Shown here in pieces: positions 8,147 through 15,747 of a stretch of 48,627 nt of DNA; the stretch's first letter is position 1; each line of letters starts with the position of its first letter. The stretch covers positions 1-48,627 of the forward strand of contig JAITQG010000018.1 of NCBI GenBank assembly GCA_031289015.1. Direction: 5' to 3'. Below the pieces are notes generated by a model. That model ran no database searches. It worked only from the letters and a program-made list of their open reading frames with translations, and was not told the origin of the DNA. Origin of the DNA: Lactobacillaceae bacterium (GTDB lineage: Bacteria > Bacillota > Bacilli > Lactobacillales > Lactobacillaceae). The position numbers were made by a program, and so were the translations under genes.

Positions 8147-8206
8147 TCATTGGTGAATACGTTTAATTACGGCGCCATAGCCTTTTAAAATTGAAAGCAT
8201 CTCATA
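8147..8206 (-). pseudogene. Remnant of a GNAT C-terminus
   Basis: Directly before the truncated Xre gene, the minus-strand frame reads YEMLSILKGYGAVIKRIHQ then stop. This resembles the end of the acetyltransferase at 5320-5766 (ESLMILKRYLPEGGEIQW) and has the same position relative to the next start codon. The match is short (about 18 residues), so it rests mainly on position. Confidence 0.4.
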
Positions 8207-8230
8207 AAAAAAGGCTCATCGCGTGCGACA
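8198..8230 (-). terminator. Terminator of the two-gene BspA operon
   Basis: The minus-strand hairpin GGCTTGTCGC/GCGATGAGCC is followed by eight T. It lies about 110 bp after the stop codon at 8338. Confidence 0.65.
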
Positions 8231-8337
8231 AGCCATTTCATCTGACTACCACCAGTAGTCTTATCAATTATAATTTTACCCTTGTTATTAGTCCATTTCA
8301 AGCCTGTATTAACAAGCTTTATTTGAAGCTTTATTTG

Positions 8338-10968
8338 CTATTCTTCCTCAGTTTGCTTTTTCTTTCGGCGCCAGAATAGGAACCACAGGCCCATTCCAGT
8401 CACGAATGCGGCCAGCGTTCCAACAACCCATGGCGCAATCGAATCTTGGTCGACTTGTTTTTGCGCCGAGTTGGTATTCTCTGACGCATCGGCACTGTTA
8501 TCAACCGGTGCATCGATTACGTTATCAGCCTGCTTGGTCTCGTTTGCACTTGCTGATGCGGGTGTCACCTGGTTATTTGCGTCATTGTTTGCACTAGCTG
8601 AGGTCAACGTTGGCACACCATAGTAAACTGGCGTCACAATTGTCGTTGGCGTGGCTGGTGCTGGTACAACCGGCGCTGGCGTTGGTCCCGGTGTTGGTGT
8701 CGGTCCCGGTGTCGGCGTTGGCGTCGGCGTTGGTCCTGGTGTCGGTGTTGGAATGACGTTCTTAGTGAAAGTTACCTTCACCACTGTATCCTGATCCGTT
8801 GGTTTAAACGTCCGGGCTGGCACATTTGTGATATCGGCTGTATAACCGACCAATGCTGGCGTTTTCGTCGCGGTAATCGCTTTTGATCCCGCTACCCAGC
8901 TCGTTGAAATCGCATGACCATCAATCACGTCATACGTTTGCGTACCCGTAAATTCAACAGCCTTCACTGAGTCAGCATGCACTGTTTTACCAGTTGCATC
9001 TTGATAATGAATCGTTTGCTTGACCGTCTTAGTCACAGCCTTTTGCGCTGTGCCGTGCTTGAGATAAACATTCAAACTCTTCGCGGTTTCTGGGAATTCA
9101 CCAGCATCATAACCGGCATCCCCAGTAACAAAGACATACCCCTTAGCTTCCAAATCTGCTAAGACAGCTGGATCAGTTGTGTAGGCCTGAGTTGGCAAGC
9201 CCGCTACCGTTTGACTCGTCAATTCAGCATTGTGCTTGTCTTGATCGAGATAATGCACCGTCACTTGTGATTCAGCTTCGTTTTGCCAAACGTAGGTATT
9301 CGTCTGACCTGTCTTGTGATTGTTTTTGATATCTTCGGCAGCGACTTGGACCCCATTTGGCGAATGTGCCGTCCCGGTCCCGATTTCACGCCATTGTTCA
9401 GATGTAACTGTGTAGCCATTATCAAACTGGGTGCCAATCACTGGCGCCGTCAAGCCCCAATCGTCTTGAATATCAGTTGCTTCGGCAAAATTTGGTCCCA
9501 AGGTGAGCTTCCACAAGTTTGAACATCCTGCAAACATATCATAAAATGCGCCCCCTTTGTCAATCTTGGCTTCAACCGCGGTAATCGTGCTCAAATCAAG
9601 GCTTTCAAGCGCTGTACAGCCTTCAAACATAGCGGCCATGTTAGTGTTAGCTTGCACGTTCCAATTGGCTAAATCCAACACCTTAATTTGTGAACAACCA
9701 GAAAACATCATTATCGAATCGTATAGGTTAGTTGGCCGCCAACCAGCTACATTCAACGTCGTTAGGTTCGCACAATTGTAAAACATTAAGCCAGCATTCG
9801 TTAAATTCTCCACATTCCAATTGCTCACATCCAAATTCGTCAGTTGGCGACAATTGGCGAACATATTAGTTGCAGAAATCAGCTCGTGCGTATCCCAGTT
9901 ACTGACATCCAGATTATCAAGGCTCGTACAATTAGTAAACGCACCCTCAGTATTAATTAAATTACCCAGTTGCCAGTTGCCAACACTAAGCGATACGAGT
10001 GACGTCATGCCTCTAAATGCTTTATTTAAGGTTTTCACATTTCGCATATCCCAATTTTGCGTGGCAAGCTCTTCAATACTCGTGTCTCTAAAGGCTGCTT
10101 CCATATTTGTCACAGAACTGGTGTCCCAAAATGTAACATTCAGTTTGTTGAGTTGCTCACAACCAGAAAACATGTCCGCAATGGAAGTCGTATTCGCTTT
10201 GACAAATGCATCACCGATATTCAAGTCGGTCAATCCAGTACAATCAGCAAACATATATTCGAACGTAGTGACTGCTTTTGTATCAAACTGGCTCAAATTC
10301 ATCGTTTTCAATTGACGACAGTATGCAAACATATTCCTCATATCAGTCACTTGAGCAGTGTCCCAAGTTTCAACAGGCACCTTTTCCAAGCTCGCGCAAC
10401 CGTAAAACATATAACTCATGTTCTTAACATAATTTGTTTGCCACGCTTCAGCATTAATTGTTTTCAAAGATGAACAATTCATAAACATGTTCGACAAATC
10501 CGTTGCGTTTGATGTTTCAACCTTAGTCACATCAACGTCTTCTAAATTAACGTCTTGGCTAAATAGCCCCGCCAAACTCGTCGAACCTTTGGTATTCAAA
10601 TTACTCATTCCATCAACAGCTTTGAGGTTCGGCAGTGATGCAAATAAATATTGTGCTTGAGTGTTAGTCTCGACGCCTTGCTCGATCTTTATCTCATAAA
10701 TACTGTTGGCCATATCACGATCGATACCCCAAGGAACTTGCGAATCGCCAGTTTCAGAAATGGTATTGGCCAATAAACCTTTTCCGATGTACAGCTTCCC
10801 GTCTTGAACATAATACGTACATTCTCCAAACTTTTGTTCACCGGCATGGGCCACGCTTTGAACACCTGGCACAATGATTGAAGCTGCTGGGGCGAATGTA
10901 CCGCCAATGACCACTGCTAACAGGGCCAATGTTTGGGCAATCCGCTTTGTAAATTTATGTAGTTTCAT
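8338..10968 (-). CDS. BspA-like LRR surface protein with MucBP-type domains and C-terminal membrane anchor
   Basis: An 876-residue secreted adhesin candidate. The order is: signal peptide (MKLHKFTKRIAQ to VAHAG); many 25-residue BspA/DUF285 repeats (about 85-480; pattern N-x-x-x-M-F-x-x-C-x-x-L-x-x-L-D/N-V); a MucBP-type domain (VTVHYLDQD to LKHGT, about 560-640); a Mub-type domain (TIHYQDATGK to VKVTFTKN); a Pro-Thr-Gly spacer of PTP repeats (about 740-780); an Asn/Ala-rich stretch; and a membrane helix with an RRKKKQTEEE tail. No LPxTG is present; DQDSIAPWVVG stands in its place. It is the second gene of an operon, 27 bp after its larger relative, with an AAAGG site. Such proteins usually bind host or microbial surfaces; the ligand is unknown. 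Confidence 0.85.
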   Translation of the reverse strand: MKLHKFTKRIAQTLALLAVVIGGTFAPAASIIVPGVQSVAHAGEQKFGECTYYVQDGKLYIGKGLLANTISETGDSQVPWGIDRDMANSIYEIKIEQGVETNTQAQYLFASLPNLKAVDGMSNLNTKGSTSLAGLFSQDVNLEDVDVTKVETSNATDLSNMFMNCSSLKTINAEAWQTNYVKNMSYMFYGCASLEKVPVETWDTAQVTDMRNMFAYCRQLKTMNLSQFDTKAVTTFEYMFADCTGLTDLNIGDAFVKANTTSIADMFSGCEQLNKLNVTFWDTSSVTNMEAAFRDTSIEELATQNWDMRNVKTLNKAFRGMTSLVSLSVGNWQLGNLINTEGAFTNCTSLDNLDVSNWDTHELISATNMFANCRQLTNLDVSNWNVENLTNAGLMFYNCANLTTLNVAGWRPTNLYDSIMMFSGCSQIKVLDLANWNVQANTNMAAMFEGCTALESLDLSTITAVEAKIDKGGAFYDMFAGCSNLWKLTLGPNFAEATDIQDDWGLTAPVIGTQFDNGYTVTSEQWREIGTGTAHSPNGVQVAAEDIKNNHKTGQTNTYVWQNEAESQVTVHYLDQDKHNAELTSQTVAGLPTQAYTTDPAVLADLEAKGYVFVTGDAGYDAGEFPETAKSLNVYLKHGTAQKAVTKTVKQTIHYQDATGKTVHADSVKAVEFTGTQTYDVIDGHAISTSWVAGSKAITATKTPALVGYTADITNVPARTFKPTDQDTVVKVTFTKNVIPTPTPGPTPTPTPTPGPTPTPGPTPAPVVPAPATPTTIVTPVYYGVPTLTSASANNDANNQVTPASASANETKQADNVIDAPVDNSADASENTNSAQKQVDQDSIAPWVVGTLAAFVTGMGLWFLFWRRKKKQTEEE

Positions 10969-10995
10969 TTGCTTAAACCTTTCGTTTAATCACAT

Positions 10996-13689
10996 TTATT
11001 GATTATCTTCAGTTTGATCCTTCTTTCGGCGCCAAAAGGCAAAGAAGAACCATAGTCCAGCTGCACAGGCTGCCAGAACGCCAGCCACCCATGGCAAGAA
11101 TGAATCTTGATCAACTTGCTTTTGCGCGGCGACTTCATTAGCACTGGCACTATTGGCACTGCTCTTCACCGGTGCTTCAAGCTCAGCATCCGCTTGCGAC
11201 TTTGTGTCAGTCGCTGGCGTTGTTGATGTTACCGGCGTTGCTGCTGCAGCCACTGGACTAGCCGTTGGCACAGCCACATACGTCGGTGTCACAATAATCG
11301 TTGGGGCTGGCGTTGGAACGACCGGTACTGGCGTTGGCACCGGAGCCGGTGTGGGCGTTGGCGTTGGTGTTGGCGTTGGTATCGGTGTTGGTACAGGAAT
11401 AGGCGATACATTCTTCTTGTATGTCACTTTAACTACTGTATCCTGATCCGTTGGCGCAAAGGTCCGCGCGGGCACGTTGGTGATATCAGCCGTATAGCCG
11501 TTAATCACTGGCGTTGGTGTTGCGGTGATACCGTTTGGCCCAGCGTTCCACTGCGTATCAAGCAACTCACCGGTAACCGCGTCATAAGTTCCCACCCCGG
11601 CAAAGTTCACGTCCTTCACCACATCAGGATGTGCCGCCTTGCCATCCACATATTGATAATGAATGGTCTGTTTGACAGTTTTAGTCACCGCATTTTGCGT
11701 TGTGCCATGCTTTAAGTACACGTTCAAATCTGTGGCTTGTTCAGGCATCGTACCAGTATCATAACCATCATCACCTTGTACAAATTGATAACCCTTAGCT
11801 TCCAAGGAGGCCAACACGGCTGGGTCAGTCGTGTAAGTCGTATCAGGCAAGCCATCTACCGTTTGGCTAGTTACTTCAGTATTGCCATTGTCTTGATCAA
11901 GATAATGCACGGTAACGTTGCTCAACTCAGCATTTTGCCAAACATATGTACTCGTCGTGCCTAACTTGTGATCTTCTGCCACGTCAGCCGCATTGAGGAT
12001 CGCCCCATTTGGCTTATGGTCAGTCCCGGTGCCGAGTTCACGCCATTGAGTTGACGCCACGGCGTATACCCCGTCAAAAATCGTCCCAATGACCGGTGTG
12101 CCCATCATCCAATCATCTTGTTGTTCCGCTTGAGCCGATTGATCATTCACAAAATTAGGTCCAAGCTTTAACTTCCAGAGACTTGTACATCCACCGAACA
12201 TAGCCTCAAATGGCGTACCTTTGCCGACAGTTTGCATAACTGGTGTGCTAAAACCACTCAAATCCAAGGTTTCTAAGGCTGCACAATTATAAAACATCCA
12301 CATCATGGTTTTAGGGTTTTTCACTTGCCATTTGGAAACATCTATTACCTTAAGTTGTGAACAAAACATAAACATCATGCCTGGATTTGTGAGTTTAGTG
12401 GGGCGCCAATTTGATACATCAAGCTTTTGAAGTTGCGTATCCCCGGCAAACATACCTGTTGTCTCCTGAACGTTGCCAAGCACCCAGGCTGATACATCCA
12501 GATTTTGTAGGGACGAACAATTAGTGAACATCCCTTCAGAAATCCGTAAGCTATCCAACTTCCACTTGGATACGTCGATATCTTGTAAGCTTTCACAATT
12601 ACTAAACATTTCCACAGTTGAATCAACCTTGGAAACATCCCAATCAGCTAATTTAACGCTGACCAACTTATCTGCTTCTTCAAACAGGTATTGCAAACTC
12701 GTAACGTTGTGGACATCCCAATTGCTCATATCCATTTCAATCAAACTAGTCTGTTCAAAAGTACTCATCATATTAACGACATTACGTGTATCCCAAGTTG
12801 ATACATCCAACACCGTCAATGCCTTACAACCATTAAACATCGACTCAATGTTGGTCGTCGTCGCACTAACGAACTGTGGACTGAGTAATGGTGTTGCTAA
12901 GTTATCGCACCATTTAAACATATTATCCATGGTTGTAACATTCGATGTGCTGAAATTTCGCAAATCCAAAGTTTGCAATGTGCGACACCCAGCAAACATG
13001 CCGCTCATTGACGTAACTGCTTTCGTATCCCAATTGGCCACATCTAAGGTTTCTAGGCTAGTACAAGTATTGAAAGTGCTATCCATATCGAGCACGTGCC
13101 TGGTATCCCACTCACTAACATCCACATAGGTCATGCTGGCACAACCGTTAAACATACTTGCTAGTGTTGTGGCATTGCTAGTTTTGAATTGAGATGGGTT
13201 AAAATCCGTTAAAGAGGCATCACTAGAGAAGATCTGGCTTAAGTTGGTTGCAGCACTCGTGTCTAAGTTTTCTAAGTTTTCAATCGTGGTTAAATTGGCC
13301 AAAGCACTAAACAAGCCAGCAGCCACTGTTCCCGTATGAATTTCACCAGTCAACACAATGTTTGTAATTGATGCATCGTTGGTCCACGGAATGCTGAGAT
13401 GGCCCTCTGCATCTAACGTATTAGCTAAGGTTCCCTGGCTGATTGTCAAAACCCCATCGTCAATCGTATAGTCACATGTCCCAAATTGACCGGTCACTAC
13501 GTCTGAGTCAGCTTCCGGTTCTACTTCAGGTTCTACTTCGGGGTCAACTTTCGGTTCGTCATCAGCACTAATCATCGCTTGTACACCGGGAATGACGATT
13601 GAAGCCGCTGGGGCGAATGTGCCACCGATTACGACTGCTAATAGTGCTAAAGCTTGGGCAATCCGCTTTGTAAATTTATGTACTGTCAT
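10996..13689 (-). CDS. BspA-like LRR surface protein with acidic N-terminal repeat and MucBP-type domains
   Basis: An 897-residue relative of the downstream protein with the same plan: a signal peptide (MTVHKFTKRIAQALALLAVV), then an acidic VDPEVEPEVEPEAD repeat absent from its neighbour, BspA/DUF285 repeats (about 100-500), a MucBP-type domain, a Mub-type domain, a Pro-Thr/Pro-Val spacer, and a membrane helix with an RRKKDQTEDNQ tail. The anchor region reads DQDSFLPWVAG, not LPxTG. I chose ATG 13689 over an in-frame TTG 21 bp upstream, because GAGAGG is correctly spaced before it and the relatives begin the same way. It is first in the operon. The shared BspA upstream motif lies at 13801-13820. 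Confidence 0.85.
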   Translation of the reverse strand: MTVHKFTKRIAQALALLAVVIGGTFAPAASIVIPGVQAMISADDEPKVDPEVEPEVEPEADSDVVTGQFGTCDYTIDDGVLTISQGTLANTLDAEGHLSIPWTNDASITNIVLTGEIHTGTVAAGLFSALANLTTIENLENLDTSAATNLSQIFSSDASLTDFNPSQFKTSNATTLASMFNGCASMTYVDVSEWDTRHVLDMDSTFNTCTSLETLDVANWDTKAVTSMSGMFAGCRTLQTLDLRNFSTSNVTTMDNMFKWCDNLATPLLSPQFVSATTTNIESMFNGCKALTVLDVSTWDTRNVVNMMSTFEQTSLIEMDMSNWDVHNVTSLQYLFEEADKLVSVKLADWDVSKVDSTVEMFSNCESLQDIDVSKWKLDSLRISEGMFTNCSSLQNLDVSAWVLGNVQETTGMFAGDTQLQKLDVSNWRPTKLTNPGMMFMFCSQLKVIDVSKWQVKNPKTMMWMFYNCAALETLDLSGFSTPVMQTVGKGTPFEAMFGGCTSLWKLKLGPNFVNDQSAQAEQQDDWMMGTPVIGTIFDGVYAVASTQWRELGTGTDHKPNGAILNAADVAEDHKLGTTSTYVWQNAELSNVTVHYLDQDNGNTEVTSQTVDGLPDTTYTTDPAVLASLEAKGYQFVQGDDGYDTGTMPEQATDLNVYLKHGTTQNAVTKTVKQTIHYQYVDGKAAHPDVVKDVNFAGVGTYDAVTGELLDTQWNAGPNGITATPTPVINGYTADITNVPARTFAPTDQDTVVKVTYKKNVSPIPVPTPIPTPTPTPTPTPAPVPTPVPVVPTPAPTIIVTPTYVAVPTASPVAAAATPVTSTTPATDTKSQADAELEAPVKSSANSASANEVAAQKQVDQDSFLPWVAGVLAACAAGLWFFFAFWRRKKDQTEDNQ

Positions 13690-13743
13690 TTTGTTAATCC
13701 TCTCGTTCAATCGAGTTTATGTATTATTATCAAATTCTTCTTT

Positions 13744-13820
13744 ATCATACTATTACAGTTAGTTTAAACACCCTCAAATTAATGGAATGTTTTCAAATAT
13801 GTTATGACTTTATGAGCAAC
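13744..13820 (-). promoter_or_regulatory. Upstream region of the first BspA operon with the shared 20-bp motif
   Basis: On the minus strand, GTTGCTCATAAAGTCATAAC (13801-13820) matches motifs before three other BspA genes. A candidate -10, TATGAT, is at 13744-13749, 52 bp away. No good -35 is visible, which suggests an activator. Confidence 0.6.
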
Positions 13821-13848
13821 CACCAGAATACAGGAGTAGTTTAAAAAC

Positions 13849-13903
13849 TTGGCGCGCTTAATTTTTTGGTATAATTAACTACATAGTCGCACACACAAAA
13901 GGA
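13849..13903 (+). promoter_or_regulatory. Promoter and RBS of the alcohol dehydrogenase gene
   Basis: A perfect -10, TATAAT, is at 13870-13875, with a weak TTGGCG at 13849-13854 (short spacer). AAAGGAG at about 13898-13904 precedes the ATG at 13912. It diverges from the BspA operon. Confidence 0.6.
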
Positions 13904-13911
13904 GTTTTATC

Positions 13912-15087
13912 ATGGAAAATTTTCGTTTCTACGTACCAACTGATGTCCGCTTTGGTAAAGATCGGTTAAGTGAATTGCCTGCCGCATTGGCTCAGTTTGG
14001 TAAAAATGTGTTGTTCGTATACGGCGGTGGCTCGATTAAAAAATCAGGTCTCTACGCCAAGGTTATCGCCCAATTGTCAGATTTCAACGTGACTGAGCTG
14101 ACTGGTGTGGAACCTAATCCAAAAATCGAATCAGTGCGCGCTGGGGTACAACTGGCTCGCGAAAACAAAATTGACGTAATTTTGGCCGTTGGTGGCGGGT
14201 CTGTCATCGATGCTGCCAAAGTTACCTCAGCCGCTGTCTTCTATGATGGTGATGCTTGGGATTTGGTCGATAACGCTTCTCTAGTTGGTGAAGCTTTGCC
14301 AATCGTGGATATCTTGACGTTGTCAGCCACTGGAACTGAAATGAATCGTAACGCCGTCATTTCAAATATGGCAATCAATGAAAAGTTGGGCACAACTGGT
14401 TTGAACTTGATTCCAAAGGTGTCATTCCTTGATCCAAGTCAAACGCAAACCGTTTCAAAGTGGCAAACTGCCGCCGGTTCATCAGATATTTTGTCACATT
14501 TGTTTGAGCAATATTTTGCTAATGTTGAGCATACTGACTTACAAGATTACTATGCTGAAGCTTTGATGAAGGTAGTTATCAAGCATGGCCCAATCGCCTT
14601 TAACGAACCTGATAATTATGATTCACGGGCTGAATTAATGTGGGCTTCATCATTGGCGTTGAATGGCTTGGAAAACCAAGGTAAGCCAGTTGGTTGGACA
14701 GTCCACCCGATCGAACACGAATTGTCAGCCTATTATGACATTACGCATGGTATCGGCCTCGCAATTGTCACACCACGTTGGATGAAGTTCTCATTGACGG
14801 CCGCTACGGCACCAAAGTTCGCCCAATACGGCCGCAACGTTTGGGGCTTGCAAGGTGCTGATGACATGGAAATCGCTAAGCAAGCGATCTTGGCGACGAT
14901 TGCTTGGTACAAGACGATGGATATTCCAATGACTTTGCCAGAAGTTGGGATTGATGCTGAAAAGTTGCCAATCATGGCGGCTGCGGCAGTTGAACACGGT
15001 GGATTGACTAGCGGGGTCTTTGCACCGATGCAAGCAGCTGATGTCGAAGCTGTGTTGCGCGAATCACTCACTGATTTCACTTTCTAA
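13912..15087 (+). CDS. Iron-containing (NADH/NADPH-dependent) alcohol dehydrogenase, BDH/YqhD-like
   Basis: A 391-residue cytoplasmic oxidoreductase that reduces aldehydes to alcohols, or the reverse. It is full length for group III alcohol dehydrogenases. Seen: a dinucleotide-binding GGGSVIDAAK at 94-103 and the likely metal ligands Asp192, His196, His265 and His279 (SDILSH, HPIEH, ITHG). The N-terminus, ENFRFYVPTDVRFG, is characteristic of the butanol-dehydrogenase/YqhD branch, which often acts on reactive aldehydes with NADPH. It is a single gene with its own promoter and terminator. In a heterofermentative lactic acid bacterium it could help to reoxidise NAD(P)H. Substrate and cofactor preference cannot be read with certainty. 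Confidence 0.88.
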   Translation: MENFRFYVPTDVRFGKDRLSELPAALAQFGKNVLFVYGGGSIKKSGLYAKVIAQLSDFNVTELTGVEPNPKIESVRAGVQLARENKIDVILAVGGGSVIDAAKVTSAAVFYDGDAWDLVDNASLVGEALPIVDILTLSATGTEMNRNAVISNMAINEKLGTTGLNLIPKVSFLDPSQTQTVSKWQTAAGSSDILSHLFEQYFANVEHTDLQDYYAEALMKVVIKHGPIAFNEPDNYDSRAELMWASSLALNGLENQGKPVGWTVHPIEHELSAYYDITHGIGLAIVTPRWMKFSLTAATAPKFAQYGRNVWGLQGADDMEIAKQAILATIAWYKTMDIPMTLPEVGIDAEKLPIMAAAAVEHGGLTSGVFAPMQAADVEAVLRESLTDFTF

Positions 15088-15095
15088 TTAATTTT

Positions 15096-15133
15096 CAAAG
15101 CGCTGGAACTTTATATGGTTCCAACGCTTTTTT
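15096..15133 (+). terminator. Terminator of the alcohol dehydrogenase gene
   Basis: Two arms, AAAGCGCTGGAAC and GTTCCAACGCTTT, surround TTATATG, with six or more T at the end. Confidence 0.85.
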
Positions 15134-15168
15134 GTTTAGGGTTTTATTTTATTGGTGGTATTCTGCCG

Positions 15169-15189
15169 GTTGCCGACGATGTCGGCAAC
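15169..15189. repeat. Perfect short inverted repeat
   Basis: GTTGCCGAC and GTCGGCAAC pair perfectly around GAT. It lies just before the long GC-rich hairpin and may be part of that element. Confidence 0.55.
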
Positions 15190-15201
15190 ATGTTTTAAAA
15201 T

Positions 15202-15385
15202 CCGGCGGGTTTTGGGGCTCTCCGGCAAAGATAAATTTGTGGGAAACGGGTGGCGCAAATATGGGGAAAGGTCCGCGAGCGGCCCTGCGCCATGCCCGTT
15301 GTGGGTCTGAATATCGGGCGCCGGTTCCCCATATTCGGCCACCCTTGTCTTTCCCACAAATTGATCGCTCCGAGCCCCAGCCGGC
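15202..15385. repeat. Long GC-rich imperfect hairpin element
   Basis: The left arm (15202-15272) and right arm (15321-15385) are largely complementary: AATTTGTGGGAAA pairs with TTTCCCACAAATT, AATATGGGGAA with TTCCCCATATT, GGGTGGC with GCCACCC, and TGGGGCT with AGCCCCA. The centre is GC-rich. The base composition is clearly richer in G and C than the flanks. The short reading frames across it are by-products of the palindrome. It resembles the three-copy element in architecture but not in sequence. Function unknown. Confidence 0.65.
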
Positions 15386-15458
15386 CCAAATTTCACAACA
15401 ATGAGCAGATATAATCTGGATTTTTCAAACCAGTTTGTGTATGACCACTCCAGATTAG

Positions 15459-15530
15459 TTTTATAAGGGAGACGAAGCAGGGAATATTACGTAATTTGAA
15501 GACTTAAAAAACTCTTAGGGAAATACTCCC
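15459..15530 (+). repeat. 72-bp direct repeat, copy A
   Basis: It is about 90% identical to 17428-17499 (about seven differences). Both copies hold the perfect palindrome ATTACGTAAT and end in a small hairpin (GGGAAA...TCCC). The two copies lie in the same direction on either side of the third BspA gene. No coding potential is seen. Confidence 0.8.
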
Positions 15531-15689
15531 TGGAGTTTGACACTTGATTACACAAAAATGACCGACAATCGTTGCTGTGTCGGCCTTTTGGTGTTAAATA
15601 AAATATCTTTATTTGTAGCAATATCTAGTAATTCACGCCTCATCTGGGCATTGGCGATACCCTTTTCGATATTGCAATGTCAAAATACC

Positions 15690-15732
15690 AAAAATGCTGT
15701 GTGAACCAATCGTGGTTCGCCAGCATTTTTTA
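15690..15732 (-). terminator. Terminator of the third BspA gene
   Basis: The stem AATGCTG-GCGAACCA/TGGTTCACACAGCATT has T runs on both strands. It lies 16 bp after the stop codon. Confidence 0.75.
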
Positions 15733-15747
15733 AGATATTCTCGCAAG

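Noticed and set aside
9821-10315. Long antisense open frames within the BspA genes
   Set aside because: They mirror the repeat pattern of the sense proteins, lack ribosome binding sites, and the sense frames have full domain structure.
15132-15404. Overlapping open frames on both strands (86-90 residues)
   Set aside because: They lie on the long GC-rich palindrome; open frames on both strands there are expected from its composition and no ribosome binding site or family motif is seen.
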